NCBI RefSeq assembly: GCF_000371925.1
Contig: NZ_AQVE01000001.1
Span: forward strand, 1 to 64,000
Length of the DNA stretch: 64,000 nt
Source of the DNA: Thiolinea disciformis DSM 14473
GTDB lineage: Bacteria > Pseudomonadota > Gammaproteobacteria > Thiotrichales > Thiotrichaceae
Direction: 5' to 3'
Shown here: positions 21,353-31,397 of the stretch, in pieces
Layout: each line of letters begins with the position of its first letter
How positions within the stretch are numbered: the first letter of the stretch is position 1
The notes under the pieces: model-generated
The model's input: only the letters and a program-made list of their open reading frames with translations
What the model was told of the DNA's origin: nothing
Databases searched by the model: none
Position numbers and translations under genes: made by a program

Positions 21353-21586
21353 ATGAATATAAAGGTTGACATTGATATGACGCCTGAAGAAGTGCGCCGC
21401 TTGGTCGGTTTGCCGGATGTACAAGAATTTAATCAACAGGTCATGACGAAAATGATGGAAAAGCTGACCGCAGGGGCAGAGGGCTTTGATCCCATGAACT
21501 TATTTCAAGCTTCTATTATGAATAATACTGAATTTGCTAAAAAATGGATGGATGCTTTTAATCTATTCTCTTCTAGCAAAAACTAA
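21353..21586 (+). CDS. Small conserved protein, DUF6489-like
   Basis: The 77-residue protein starts MNIKVDIDMTPEEVRRLVG, a pattern I associate with DUF6489 proteins found across proteobacteria and sometimes next to phasin or ribosomal genes. The remainder is amphipathic helix ending in a phenylalanine-rich tail. ATG 21353 has a strong GAGGAG ribosome site. Function is unknown. A strong hairpin at 21598 ends the transcript and also faces the convergent IalB gene. Confidence 0.8.
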   Translation: MNIKVDIDMTPEEVRRLVGLPDVQEFNQQVMTKMMEKLTAGAEGFDPMNLFQASIMNNTEFAKKWMDAFNLFSSSKN

Positions 21587-21597
21587 CGCGTTTAGAC

Positions 21598-21619
21598 GCC
21601 CCTCTTTTTACAGAGGGGC
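21598..21619. terminator. Bidirectional terminator hairpin between convergent genes
   Basis: The arms gcccctct (21598-21605) and agaggggc (21612-21619) are perfect complements with a 6-base loop, between stop codons at 21586 (plus) and 21632 (minus). Confidence 0.65.
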
Positions 21620-21631
21620 TAACCCATTCGA

Positions 21632-22126
21632 TTACTTCACCGCTTTTAAACCGTTTTGCAAACCATTGAGCGACACGGGGAAAATTACCGGCTCTTTATT
21701 CGGGGCTGGGCGATAAGCTAATAAAGCCCGCTTGCCATGCGTGAGTTGTTGGAACATTTTATTATCTAAGGTAAATCCTGCACGGCAGCCTTGGGCATTA
21801 CAGACGCCACCAAAGCCAACGGGTGGATTATTATCCACTTTGAGCTGTACGCCCTTTTTAATATCAATCCCTTTCGGCAATTCGAAAATCGCGGTAGGAA
21901 ATTGTTTTCCCTGTCCGTAACCCAATACAGTCACCATCAGGGGCTGCTTTTTACCTTTTTCCGACAATACTTGTTGTAAATAGCAAAGTTGCTTGTTATC
22001 CGGAGAGGCTTCACATTGCACGCCCCAGTCACCAAACCGCTGCCCTGCTTGTGCAGCAGCCCAAGTAGTGCTACTGAATGCACATAACAGCAATAAACCA
22101 GCCCATTGTTTGGTTGTTTTCAACAT
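21632..22126 (-). CDS. Invasion-associated locus B (IalB) family secreted protein
   Basis: The 164-residue protein has a clear Sec signal peptide (WAGLLLLCAFSSTTWAAA, cleavage near residue 24). The mature part shows the IalB pattern: FGDWGVQCE early, then CYLQQV, LPKGIDIKKGVQLKVD and CNAQGCRAGF, with four cysteines that may form disulfides in the periplasm. The family was named in Bartonella, but members are common in free-living proteobacteria, where their role is unclear. It stands alone, convergent to the DUF6489-like gene. Confidence 0.88.
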   Translation of the reverse strand: MLKTTKQWAGLLLLCAFSSTTWAAAQAGQRFGDWGVQCEASPDNKQLCYLQQVLSEKGKKQPLMVTVLGYGQGKQFPTAIFELPKGIDIKKGVQLKVDNNPPVGFGGVCNAQGCRAGFTLDNKMFQQLTHGKRALLAYRPAPNKEPVIFPVSLNGLQNGLKAVK

Positions 22127-22292
22127 AAACCGCTCCCGTCTTTTTGACTTTTAAATTTCATGATCTATCAATAGTATAATAGCATTCTAGCCTATTCCGG
22201 CAGGACTATCCTTTTGACATTCGTCAAGATAGTTTTCTGACTAAATCTCTATGATTAGAGTAAGACATTTCAATAAGTGGTGGAGTTCAGTG

Positions 22293-23393
22293 ATGGATCA
22301 AGAGAATCTCAAGCAAGGCGCGTCAACCAATCCAAGTTCAGTCGATACAGTGCAACAAGATGCTATAAACGCCTTTACCGCCACACAAGCTGTCAGCGCT
22401 GCACAACATGCCAAACTAGCAGCCACGGAAAGCATTTTGGCTCAAGCGAAACATGCAGATCAAGCGATTGCCGCCGATATGATTCAAAAGTTGGAGGCTA
22501 TGCTAGAAGGTGCATCACCCGATGATGCTGAGGTACTAAAAGTGGCGATTGCGCGTTGGAATGATCCCAAGGCACACCGCTCTATGATAAATAAGGATGA
22601 AGAATTAGTCGAGAATTGGCGTTCTGCGGTTTATCCTTATAAAAATCGCTTGTCACGCAAAACCTATGAAAAACAAAAATATATGCTGCAAGTCGAATTG
22701 CTGAAGTGGCAAGCATGGGTACGTGAAACCGGTCAAAAAGTAGTTATTTTATTCGAAGGCCGCGACGCTGCTGGTAAGGGTGGAACGATTAAACGCTTCA
22801 TGGAGCACATTAATCCCCGTGGTGCACGCGTAGTGGCTTTGGAAAAGCCTACCACCGCAGAACAAGGCCAGTGGTATTTCCAACGTTATGTGCAAAACCT
22901 CCCTACAGCCGGTGAAATCGTGTTATTTGACCGTTCTTGGTACAACCGCGCGGGCGTTGAGCGTGTCATGGGTTTTTGCACTGATAAACAATATGATGAT
23001 TTTATGCGCCAAGTGCCTGAATTTGAACGTCATTTAGTCTCAAGCGGTGTGCATTTAATTAAATTCTGGTTCTCCGTTAGCCGTGCCGAACAACGTCGCC
23101 GTTTTGAAGAGCGCAAAATCCATCCACTTAAGCAATGGAAACTCAGCCCGATCGACTTAGCTTCCTTGGATAAATGGGAGGACTATACCGCAGCGAAAGA
23201 AGCTATGTTCTTCCACAGTGATACTGCAGAAGCACCGTGGACCATTGTGAAATCTGATTGTAAAAAGCGGGCACGTCTCAATGCCATGCGTTATGTGCTG
23301 CACAAAATGCACTACACAGGCAAAGATCCTTCCAATATTCTTGCGATTGACCCGTTGATTGTCGGTCGTGCGAATATTATGGGCGATTTATAA
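22293..23393 (+). CDS. ppk2: Polyphosphate kinase 2 family protein
   Basis: The 366-residue protein has a single PPK2 domain. Walker A is FEGRDAAGKGGTIKRF (about residues 152-167). The family lid and base-binding segments are ALEKPTTAEQGQWYFQRY and LFDRSWYNRAGVERVMGF. These enzymes transfer phosphate between polyphosphate and nucleoside di- or triphosphates, usually GDP/ADP. The first 90 residues are an alanine/glutamine-rich extension of unknown role. ATG 22293, with GGAG seven bases upstream, is preferred over ATG 22251. A hairpin follows at 23409. Confidence 0.93.
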   Translation: MDQENLKQGASTNPSSVDTVQQDAINAFTATQAVSAAQHAKLAATESILAQAKHADQAIAADMIQKLEAMLEGASPDDAEVLKVAIARWNDPKAHRSMINKDEELVENWRSAVYPYKNRLSRKTYEKQKYMLQVELLKWQAWVRETGQKVVILFEGRDAAGKGGTIKRFMEHINPRGARVVALEKPTTAEQGQWYFQRYVQNLPTAGEIVLFDRSWYNRAGVERVMGFCTDKQYDDFMRQVPEFERHLVSSGVHLIKFWFSVSRAEQRRRFEERKIHPLKQWKLSPIDLASLDKWEDYTAAKEAMFFHSDTAEAPWTIVKSDCKKRARLNAMRYVLHKMHYTGKDPSNILAIDPLIVGRANIMGDL

Positions 23394-23408
23394 AGCGCTT
23401 GATTCCCA

Positions 23409-23437
23409 TAAGGGAGTGAATTGTTCTCGCTCCCTTA
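23409..23437 (+). terminator. Terminator-like hairpin after ppk2
   Basis: The arms taagggagtga and tcgctccctta form an 11-bp stem with one G-U pair and a 7-base loop, 15 bp after the ppk2 stop. No T-run follows. Confidence 0.5.
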
Positions 23438-23485
23438 GCCAAACCCCGCTAAGCTTCGGTCATTAGTCCAAACGTTTGCTTTGCT

Positions 23486-26239
23486 ATGACCACTACTACC
23501 AAACCACTAATTCTTGTTGACGGCTCGTCTTATCTGTTCCGCGCCTTTTATGTGCCTAACTTACGTGTACTAACTAACTCACGTGGTGAACCCACAGGCG
23601 CTATGCACGGCGTATTAAATATGCTGGACAAGCTACGCAAAGATTACGAGCCAGACTTGATGGCCGTGGTATTTGATGCCTCAGGCAAAACCTTCCGTGA
23701 TGATTTATATCCCAACTATAAAGCCAATCGCCCGCCCATGCCTGATGAATTGCGTAGCCAATTCGAACCCTTATTGGAAATCATTCGTGCCCAAGGTTAC
23801 CCCTTGCTCATGGTTGCAGGTGTAGAGGCCGATGATGTAATTGGTACACTCGCTAGCGAACATCAAGGCGCAGTACTTATCTCCACCAGTGATAAAGACA
23901 TGGCGCAATTGGTCGATGAGCGAGTGCACTTAATCAATACCATGAGCAATACTTACGCTGATCCCGCAGGAATCATAGAAAAATTTGGCGTCAGGCCAGA
24001 TCAAATTCGCGATTATTTAGCCCTGATGGGTGACACCGTAGACAATGTCCCTGGTGTAGAAAAAGTGGGTCCCAAAACAGCGGCGAAATGGATTAGTGAA
24101 TATGGTTCGCTGGAAAATATTATGGCGAATGCCGAGAAATTTGGTGGCAAAGTGGGGGAAAATCTACGCGCTGCTTTAACACATTTACCACTTTCTTATC
24201 AGCTCGTCACGATTAAATGTGATGTTCAGCTAGAACTGGATCCAGACGACTTAAAACTTGCTGCGCCCAATAATGAGAAATTGCGTGAGCTTTATACGCG
24301 TTATGAATTCAGTACTCGTTTACGCAGTTTAGGCAAAGAAACGACGCTTGCAGCTAAAAAACCGTTAGCTGATCCTTTCGAGATGTTCGACGAAATTGAG
24401 CCTTTAGAAAAAACGACAATAGCTAGTTCCAAAGTCGATTATCAAACTATTTTCACGCAAGAGGCATTGGAGCATTGGCTTAAGCTTATTCGAGAAGCAG
24501 GCGAATTTTCTTTCGATACCGAAACAACCAGCTTGAATTATATGGAGGCTGAAATTGTTGGTGTATCGTTTGCTATTCAAGCCGGTAAAGCCGCTTATTT
24601 ACCCTTAGCCCATAATTATTTAGGCGCACCACCCCAACTGAATCGCGAGGCCACTTTAGCTTTCTTAAAACCTTATTTAGAAGACGAGGCTTTACACAAG
24701 ATTGGGCAAAACCTGAAGTATGACCGCAATGTACTATTGAATCATGGCATTGAATTACAAGGTTTGGCACATGACACCATGCTGGAGTCCTATGTACTGG
24801 ATTCCAACGAAGAGCATGGTATGGATAGTTTGTGCGAAAAGCATCTCCATCACACCACTATTCATTTCGAAGATATTGCGGGCAAAGGCAAAAAACAATT
24901 AACGTTTAATCAAGTTGGTATCGAGCAAGCCAGTACCTATGCGGCTGAAGATGCCGATATGACACTGCGCTTACACCAATATTTTTGGCCGCAATTACAA
25001 GCCTTGGACGATCAGCGTAAACTCTACCAAAGTCTTGAAATGCCACTGATTCGTGTACTCTCCACCATGGAGCGGACTGGCGTTAAAATTGACGCAAAAC
25101 TGCTCGCCCAACAAAGCCAAGAACTTGAACAGCGGCTCAGCGAAATGAATAAGCAGGCTTACGCGCTGGCAGGGCAAGCGTTCAATCTCAACTCACCGAA
25201 GCAACTCCAAGAGATTTTGTTCGATAAATTGGGATTGCCTATTGTACAAAAAACCTCGACCGGACAAGCCTCCACCGATGTAAATGTGTTGGAAGAGTTG
25301 GCCGATCAAGGTCACGAATTACCCAAGTTGTTGTTGGAATATCGCAGTCTGAGCAAATTAAAATCGACCTATACCGATAAATTGCCCGAGCAAATAAACC
25401 CCAACACCGGACGTGTTCATACTTCCTACCAACAAACGGGCGCGGCAACGGGGCGTTTATCTTCTACCGATCCTAATCTGCAAAATATTCCAATTCGCAG
25501 TGAAGAAGGTCGTCGGATTCGGCGTGCTTTCATTGCTGAGCCAGGCTACAAACTACTGGCACTGGACTATTCTCAGATCGAATTACGCATTATGGCGCAT
25601 TTGTCAGGCGATAAAGGCTTGCTGGATGCCTTCGCACAAGGCAAAGATATTCATCGTGCAACGGCGGTGGAAGTCTTTAATACACCATTAGACAAGCTTA
25701 CTAATGATCAGCGCCGTGCGGCCAAAGCGATTAACTTTGGCTTGATTTATGGCATGTCGGCGTTTGGTCTCGCGCGCCAATTAGGAATTGATCGTTCTGA
25801 GGCACAGCTTTATGTAAATCTTTACTTTGCACGCTATCCTGACGTGAAAGCTTATATGGAACGTACCCGCGAACAGGCTCAAGCCCAAGCTTATGTAGAA
25901 ACCTTATTCGGACGGCGCTTGTTCCTACCTGAAATCCGCGCGCGCAATGCCCAGCGCCGTCAGGCGGCTGAACGTGCCGCCATTAATGCACCGATGCAAG
26001 GGACAGCAGCCGATATTATTAAAATGGCAATGATCTCGGTGGATACGTGGTTGCGGAGCCACAAATCCGGTGCGCGTATGATTCTACAAGTACATGATGA
26101 ACTGGTATTTGAAGTGCCTGAAGCGGAGTTGGATGAAACGCGGCAAGTGATCACGGAATTAATGGTTCATGCAGCCACCTTAAGTGTGCCATTGTTGGTG
26201 GAGAGTGGCGTTGGCGAGAACTGGGAGGAAGCACACTAA
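23486..26239 (+). CDS. polA: DNA polymerase I
   Basis: The 917-residue protein has all three activities. The 5' nuclease occupies about residues 1-290 (VDGSSYLFRAFY, EADDVIGTLA, DTVDNVPGV). The proofreading domain covers about 320-510 with intact acidic residues (FSFDTETTS, NLKYDRNVL, YAAEDADMTLRL). The polymerase has motif A LDYSQIELRIMAHL, motif B RRAAKAINFGLIYGMSAFG and motif C LQVHDELVFEVP. It acts in Okazaki fragment maturation and repair. The start is ATG 23486. An imperfect 13-bp dyad spans the stop codon. Confidence 0.97.
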   Translation: MTTTTKPLILVDGSSYLFRAFYVPNLRVLTNSRGEPTGAMHGVLNMLDKLRKDYEPDLMAVVFDASGKTFRDDLYPNYKANRPPMPDELRSQFEPLLEIIRAQGYPLLMVAGVEADDVIGTLASEHQGAVLISTSDKDMAQLVDERVHLINTMSNTYADPAGIIEKFGVRPDQIRDYLALMGDTVDNVPGVEKVGPKTAAKWISEYGSLENIMANAEKFGGKVGENLRAALTHLPLSYQLVTIKCDVQLELDPDDLKLAAPNNEKLRELYTRYEFSTRLRSLGKETTLAAKKPLADPFEMFDEIEPLEKTTIASSKVDYQTIFTQEALEHWLKLIREAGEFSFDTETTSLNYMEAEIVGVSFAIQAGKAAYLPLAHNYLGAPPQLNREATLAFLKPYLEDEALHKIGQNLKYDRNVLLNHGIELQGLAHDTMLESYVLDSNEEHGMDSLCEKHLHHTTIHFEDIAGKGKKQLTFNQVGIEQASTYAAEDADMTLRLHQYFWPQLQALDDQRKLYQSLEMPLIRVLSTMERTGVKIDAKLLAQQSQELEQRLSEMNKQAYALAGQAFNLNSPKQLQEILFDKLGLPIVQKTSTGQASTDVNVLEELADQGHELPKLLLEYRSLSKLKSTYTDKLPEQINPNTGRVHTSYQQTGAATGRLSSTDPNLQNIPIRSEEGRRIRRAFIAEPGYKLLALDYSQIELRIMAHLSGDKGLLDAFAQGKDIHRATAVEVFNTPLDKLTNDQRRAAKAINFGLIYGMSAFGLARQLGIDRSEAQLYVNLYFARYPDVKAYMERTREQAQAQAYVETLFGRRLFLPEIRARNAQRRQAAERAAINAPMQGTAADIIKMAMISVDTWLRSHKSGARMILQVHDELVFEVPEAELDETRQVITELMVHAATLSVPLLVESGVGENWEEAH

Positions 26240-26260
26240 ATCAACACTGATTTAATGTGC
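26231..26260 (+). terminator. Dyad spanning the polA stop codon
   Basis: The arms gcacactaaatca (26231-26243) and tgatttaatgtgc (26248-26260) pair over 13 positions with one mismatch and a 4-base loop. It is a possible terminator for polA and faces the convergent methyltransferase gene. Confidence 0.4.
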
Positions 26261-26313
26261 ACCAAGCTTTTAGGGGCATAATCGGAAAACAAGTTTATGC
26301 TAAGCGCTAAACT

Positions 26314-27021
26314 TCAGACTTTGCGCAGCACATCCACTCTAATCGGATTGTCGAATCTTGCACCGTCAGTACCCCTATGAGCTTCAAATTGTCGCTTCAC
26401 TGTTTGATAAAGCTCATTACTTAAACGATGCTCAGTATGCGTCACGTTCAAAATACGTTGCTCAAACTCCGCGAAATCCGCAAATCGCGTATCCGTATGG
26501 CAAAATATCTGTTTGTCTAAGCTAAAAATCCCCGTGTCGACCGCGCGTTTCACAGCGTGAAATGCCGCCTCACGCACTACTTTTTCATCATGAAATAAAC
26601 GTAAAATTTCATTGAAAGCACCTGCGTAGACCGGCTCTAAAATCCAAGCTATGCCATTAGCTTTTAAGACGCGGGCGATTTCTTTGAGCGACTGATCCAG
26701 TAAAGGTAAGGGGACGTGGTGCAAGGATTTGAACATAAACACGACATCAACACTATTATCGGGCAGGTCAATCGCTTGGGCGCCACCCGAGCGAAACTCA
26801 ATCGTCGTGGGATAGTGGCTAGCTAGATTTTTTTCGTGCTGACGCGCATCTACCTCAGTGGCAATTAAACGCTTGATAGGAAATTGCTCAGCCAGTAAAC
26901 GGGTGATACGAGCCGTACCACAACCTAATTCTAGTACGGTGGTGTCTGCTAAAGTTAAATGTTGGCGAATCAGCTCTAATTCACTGCAAAGTACTTGAGC
27001 TTGTGGGCTTTGGAATTGCAT
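26314..27021 (-). CDS. Class I SAM-dependent methyltransferase, substrate unknown
   Basis: The 235-residue protein has motif I VLELGCGTARIT (about residues 30-41), an acidic residue after the second strand (ATEVDARQ), the post-motif NSVDVVFMFKSLHHVP and the LKEIARVLKANG helix typical of the Methyltransf_11 group. The C-terminal 90 residues are family-specific and I cannot assign a substrate. ATG 27021 is preferred over the upstream GTG 27054, which lacks a ribosome site. It is convergent with polA and downstream of the 3D-domain gene. Confidence 0.88.
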   Translation of the reverse strand: MQFQSPQAQVLCSELELIRQHLTLADTTVLELGCGTARITRLLAEQFPIKRLIATEVDARQHEKNLASHYPTTIEFRSGGAQAIDLPDNSVDVVFMFKSLHHVPLPLLDQSLKEIARVLKANGIAWILEPVYAGAFNEILRLFHDEKVVREAAFHAVKRAVDTGIFSLDKQIFCHTDTRFADFAEFEQRILNVTHTEHRLSNELYQTVKRQFEAHRGTDGARFDNPIRVDVLRKV

Positions 27022-27073
27022 AAATGTTCTCAGCGACAAACTTAATGTCGCCACATGATAAGCGGATAGTCAT

Positions 27074-27102
27074 AAAAAAGCCCGCACGAGGCAGGCTTTT
27101 TT
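27074..27102 (-). terminator. Rho-independent terminator after the 3D-domain gene
   Basis: The arms aaaaaagcccgc (27074-27085) and gcaggctttttt (27091-27102) pair with one mismatch and give a T-run on the minus strand, immediately after the stop of the minus-strand gene at 27104. A-T flanks could also make it work in the plus direction. Confidence 0.85.
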
Positions 27103-27103
27103 A

Positions 27104-27496
27104 TTACCATTTTATGGTGACATTTCTTCGACCAAAGCGCTGTGCCTTTCTACTGTCATCACCCATATATATATCAATCTTCTTTTTCCAACGGGCGTGC
27201 ATTTTGTCGAGAACCACAAATTCACCGTTCATGCCACTAATACGTACTTTATCTCGATGTTTTAAGCCGTATTGATGCAAAAGGTCACGGGAAACTGCGA
27301 TGGCTTTGACTCCAGGGGTTAATTGGTAGCCCCAAGCAGTAACACTTGGAGAGGAGTCCGTTTGAGAGGATAAGGAATTGTAGGCAGTCGCTGTTACAAC
27401 CAAACTACGTTTCCCAGTCTTTTCGGCGGCTGCGGAGGCGCTTACACAAGCAAAGCTCACCACAACTAACGCCAGAAAATGGCTTAGTTTTCTCAT
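27104..27496 (-). CDS. Secreted 3D-domain protein
   Basis: The 130-residue protein has a Sec signal peptide (FLALVVVSFACVSASAAA). The mature domain shows VTATAYNSL early, GVKAIAVSRDLL in the middle and the catalytic-type GEFVVLDKMHARW, where the 3D (Asp-Asp-Asp) family places its acidic cluster. Such domains belong to the double-psi barrel lytic transglycosylase group (MltA, RlpA-like) and act on peptidoglycan in the envelope. C-terminal KKKIDIYMGDD supports this. ATG 27496 is used because the signal peptide starts there. Confidence 0.85.
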   Translation of the reverse strand: MRKLSHFLALVVVSFACVSASAAAEKTGKRSLVVTATAYNSLSSQTDSSPSVTAWGYQLTPGVKAIAVSRDLLHQYGLKHRDKVRISGMNGEFVVLDKMHARWKKKIDIYMGDDSRKAQRFGRRNVTIKW

Positions 27497-27832
27497 ATGG
27501 GTTCTAATATGTTGTTTATAAAGCGATTTTAGCAAGCACCACACTGCTCACCAAAAATCAGAGACGACTGTATCATAGGATTTTTTTCATTTAAACGTCA
27601 CAAGCGGCCATTTTTTAGATGACTGCCAAGCCCCTAAAGGTATGATTTATTTGATTAAATTAGCACCAGATTCATTTATCATTTAGCCTAGAAGCAAGAG
27701 GCAGCGCCTTTAGTGCAGCGCAACAACGCTTATCAGAAACACGAGTAAAAGAGTCAATCATTCGCTTTTTTCGATCAAAAATACCATTAATCTGCTAAGA
27801 TTAGTTTTTTTTACCCATGAATTTTGTCAACC
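27497..27832. other. Intergenic region with possible small RNA or leader
   Basis: This 336 bp gap lies between divergent genes. The right part contains two direct copies of gcagcgc about 14 bp apart near 27700-27725. It ends in a terminator-like hairpin with eight Ts (27788-27812) only 20 bp before the radical SAM start codon. A plausible promoter (ttgatt near 27650) would give a short transcript of roughly 100-130 nt. This is weak evidence. Confidence 0.35.
27788..27812 (+). terminator. Terminator-like hairpin with T8 tract before the radical SAM gene
   Basis: The arms taatct (27788-27793) and agatta (27798-27803) with loop gcta are followed by g and eight Ts (27805-27812). The next start codon is at 27833, so it could end an upstream small transcript or attenuate the gene. 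Confidence 0.5.
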
Positions 27833-29347
27833 ATGCCCGATATTCTACTGAGCACACTGAATGCGCGTTATAACCACTCATCCCTAGGATTGCGCTACTT
27901 ATTGGCTAATTTGGGCAAATTTCAGGCAAATGCCAGCATCCTAGAATTCACTATTGCGATGCGTCCGATAGATATCGTGGAGCAAATCTTAGCTCAGCAA
28001 GCCAAAATCGTCGGATTGGGTGTTTATATCTGGAATAGTGTCGAAACAACGGAAGTCGTCGCGCTACTCAAGGCTCTTGCCCCCGAGATTTATATTGTTC
28101 TAGGCGGCCCCGAAGTGAGCTACGAAGCCGAAGAACAAGCCATTGTGCACTTAGCCGATTATGTCATTTGTGGTTCGGGTGAGATTAACTTTCGCGAATT
28201 ATGTGGGCAATTATTAGAGGGCAATCCGCCCCCCGAAAAGATCATCCGCGCAATTAGCCCCCCGCTTGATCAGCTTCAGCTCCCTTATGCCTTATACACA
28301 GATGAGGATCTTCAAAATCGCTTTGTGTATGTCGAGGCATCGCGTGGTTGTCCTTTTAAATGCGAATTTTGTCTATCCGCGTTGGATAAGACTGCTTGGC
28401 CTTTTGAACTCGAAAACTTCTTAACAGCAATGGATCAACTGTGGCAACGTGGCTTACGCCATTTTAAATTTGTTGATCGTACGTTTAATCTCAAAATTAC
28501 TACAACGCTCGCGATTCTCGATTTCTTTCTAGCACGTTTGGATGAAAAAACCTTTTTGCATTTCGAGCTTATTCCGGATCATTTGCCCGAGGCGCTAAAA
28601 ACCAAGATCCAACAATTTCCAGCGGGTAGCCTGCAATTTGAGATTGGCATTCAAACATTTAATCCTGAAATACAAAAAATCATTAGTCGTAAACAAGATA
28701 ATGCCAAGTCAGAAGAAAATTTGCGTTGGTTGCGCGAGCAAAGTCATGCGCACTTACATACCGATTTAATTTTTGGCTTGCCTGAAGAAACCTTAGACAG
28801 TTTTGCCCAAGGTTTTAATCGGCTCATTGCTTTGAATCCACACGAAATTCAAGTCGGCATTTTGAAACGCCTGCGTGGCGCACCGATTATACGCCACACG
28901 CAAGACTCACAAATGGTTTATAACCCACGGCCTCCTTATAATATTCTGAAAAATAGCGTCATTGATTTTACTACCGTGCAGCAAATGAATCGGTTTGCAC
29001 GTTATTGGGATATGATTGGCAATTCAGGGCGCTTCGAACAAACACGGCCTTTATTACTAGGCGACAATCCCTTTGCGCGTTTCTGGCTTTTAAGTGAGCA
29101 GCTTTATCAGCGCTCACAGCAGACCCATCAAATTGCTTTGCCACGCTTATTTAAGTTAGTCCATGAAATTGCTTTAGAGCATTTGCAGATTCCGCGCGAC
29201 CGTTTGGAAAAAGCGTTGTTAGCAGATTATGCAAAAACAGGCCAAAAAGGTGCTATTCCTTTTCTGGAAGGGCAAGTCTTGTATCAGGAACAGAAAGGTG
29301 TGAAAGATGCTCGCCATCAGCGGCAAAGAAGAAACCTGCCCGCTTAA
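27833..29347 (+). CDS. B12-binding domain radical SAM protein (DUF4080 type)
   Basis: The 504-residue protein has three parts. The N-terminal cobalamin-binding-like domain (about residues 1-130) contains VLGGPEVSYE. The radical SAM barrel carries the cluster motif in ASRGCPFKCEFCLS (about 180). The C-terminal extension matches DUF4080 proteins. No DxHxxG motif is obvious, so cobalamin may bind base-on-free or not at all. The reaction is unknown; relatives methylate or rearrange RNA, cofactors or natural products. ATG 27833 is chosen over TTG 27824. Confidence 0.9.
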   Translation: MPDILLSTLNARYNHSSLGLRYLLANLGKFQANASILEFTIAMRPIDIVEQILAQQAKIVGLGVYIWNSVETTEVVALLKALAPEIYIVLGGPEVSYEAEEQAIVHLADYVICGSGEINFRELCGQLLEGNPPPEKIIRAISPPLDQLQLPYALYTDEDLQNRFVYVEASRGCPFKCEFCLSALDKTAWPFELENFLTAMDQLWQRGLRHFKFVDRTFNLKITTTLAILDFFLARLDEKTFLHFELIPDHLPEALKTKIQQFPAGSLQFEIGIQTFNPEIQKIISRKQDNAKSEENLRWLREQSHAHLHTDLIFGLPEETLDSFAQGFNRLIALNPHEIQVGILKRLRGAPIIRHTQDSQMVYNPRPPYNILKNSVIDFTTVQQMNRFARYWDMIGNSGRFEQTRPLLLGDNPFARFWLLSEQLYQRSQQTHQIALPRLFKLVHEIALEHLQIPRDRLEKALLADYAKTGQKGAIPFLEGQVLYQEQKGVKDARHQRQRRNLPA

Positions 29348-29461
29348 ATAAACCAACTGCCTGTATTGGCGCACAAAGTTCGTGTACTAATCAGAGCCAA
29401 CTATTGCCCCGCTCAAACAAGCGGCGTACAGTGCGCTGCTTTACCGCACCACCAGACCATC

Positions 29462-30415
29462 ATGAACGAATTTCTAGCCTCGTTTGCCTTTGCGCTCACG
29501 GTTACAGGACCGACTTTTATTGTTCTTGTCCTCGGTATAGTGTTCAAACGCATCGGCTTATTAAGCGAAAGTTTTATCGAGGGCGGCTCAAAATTAGTGT
29601 TTAATGTGAGCTTGCCGATTCTCTTATTCATGAGCATCAGTAAAACCCAATTCGATCAAAGTGCGAACGTTGCCATCGTTGCTTATGGCATTGTGGCAAC
29701 CCTCATCAGTTATGTCCTCTTAGAATTCATTAGCTACTTTTTTGTCAAACCCTCACACGATCGCGGTGTTTTTGTTCAAGGCGCCTTCCGCTCCAATATG
29801 GGCATTATCGGCTTGGCTTATTGCGTGAACGCTTATGGACAAACGGCGATTGGCGCGGCTTCGCTTTATCTAGGCATTATCACGATTCTGTTCAATATTC
29901 TCTCTGTCATCACCTTGAGCCGCTCCCTGCACAAAGGTGCTAGCCCAATCAATGCTATCGCTAAAGGCATTGCCACCAACCCTTTGATTATTGGTATTTT
30001 ACTGGCACTCCCCTTTTCATACTTTCAATGGCATTTGCCCGCCGTAGTCTTAAAAGCAGGTGATTACTTAGCCAACTTAGCGCTACCGTTAGCTTTATTG
30101 TGTACGGGTGCCACACTCAATTTCAGGTCACTTCAACAAGCTATGGGGAATACCATCGGCGCAAGCCTAGCAAAATTAGCGCTTGTACCGACACTATTTG
30201 GTATAGGTGCTTACCTAGTCGGTTTTCGTGGTATTGATATGGGCATTATTATGCTGATGGCCTTCGCTCCCACTGCGGCTGCTAGTTATGTGATGGTACG
30301 CGCAATGGGCGGTAATGCTAATTTAGCGGCCAATATTATTGCTCTCACCACACTAGGATCATTAGTGTCCACCAGCCTTGGCATTATGATTCTCAAAAGC
30401 TGGCAGCTTATGTAA
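29462..30415 (+). CDS. AEC (auxin efflux carrier) family transporter
   Basis: The 317-residue membrane protein has about ten hydrophobic segments. Both halves carry family features: FIVLVLGIVFKRIGLL near the N-terminus, FRSNMGIIGLAY in the middle and AFAPTAAASYVMVRAMGG near the end. Bacterial AEC proteins move organic acids such as malate or malonate, or amino acids. The substrate is not visible here. ATG 29462 begins the family-typical N-terminus. It is followed 50 bp later by hemF. Confidence 0.9.
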   Translation: MNEFLASFAFALTVTGPTFIVLVLGIVFKRIGLLSESFIEGGSKLVFNVSLPILLFMSISKTQFDQSANVAIVAYGIVATLISYVLLEFISYFFVKPSHDRGVFVQGAFRSNMGIIGLAYCVNAYGQTAIGAASLYLGIITILFNILSVITLSRSLHKGASPINAIAKGIATNPLIIGILLALPFSYFQWHLPAVVLKAGDYLANLALPLALLCTGATLNFRSLQQAMGNTIGASLAKLALVPTLFGIGAYLVGFRGIDMGIIMLMAFAPTAAASYVMVRAMGGNANLAANIIALTTLGSLVSTSLGIMILKSWQLM

Positions 30416-30438
30416 GCCAGCAAATATCGCTACACTAG

Positions 30439-31383
<945 letters not shown>

Positions 31384-31397
31384 TCATTTTGCAGGGC

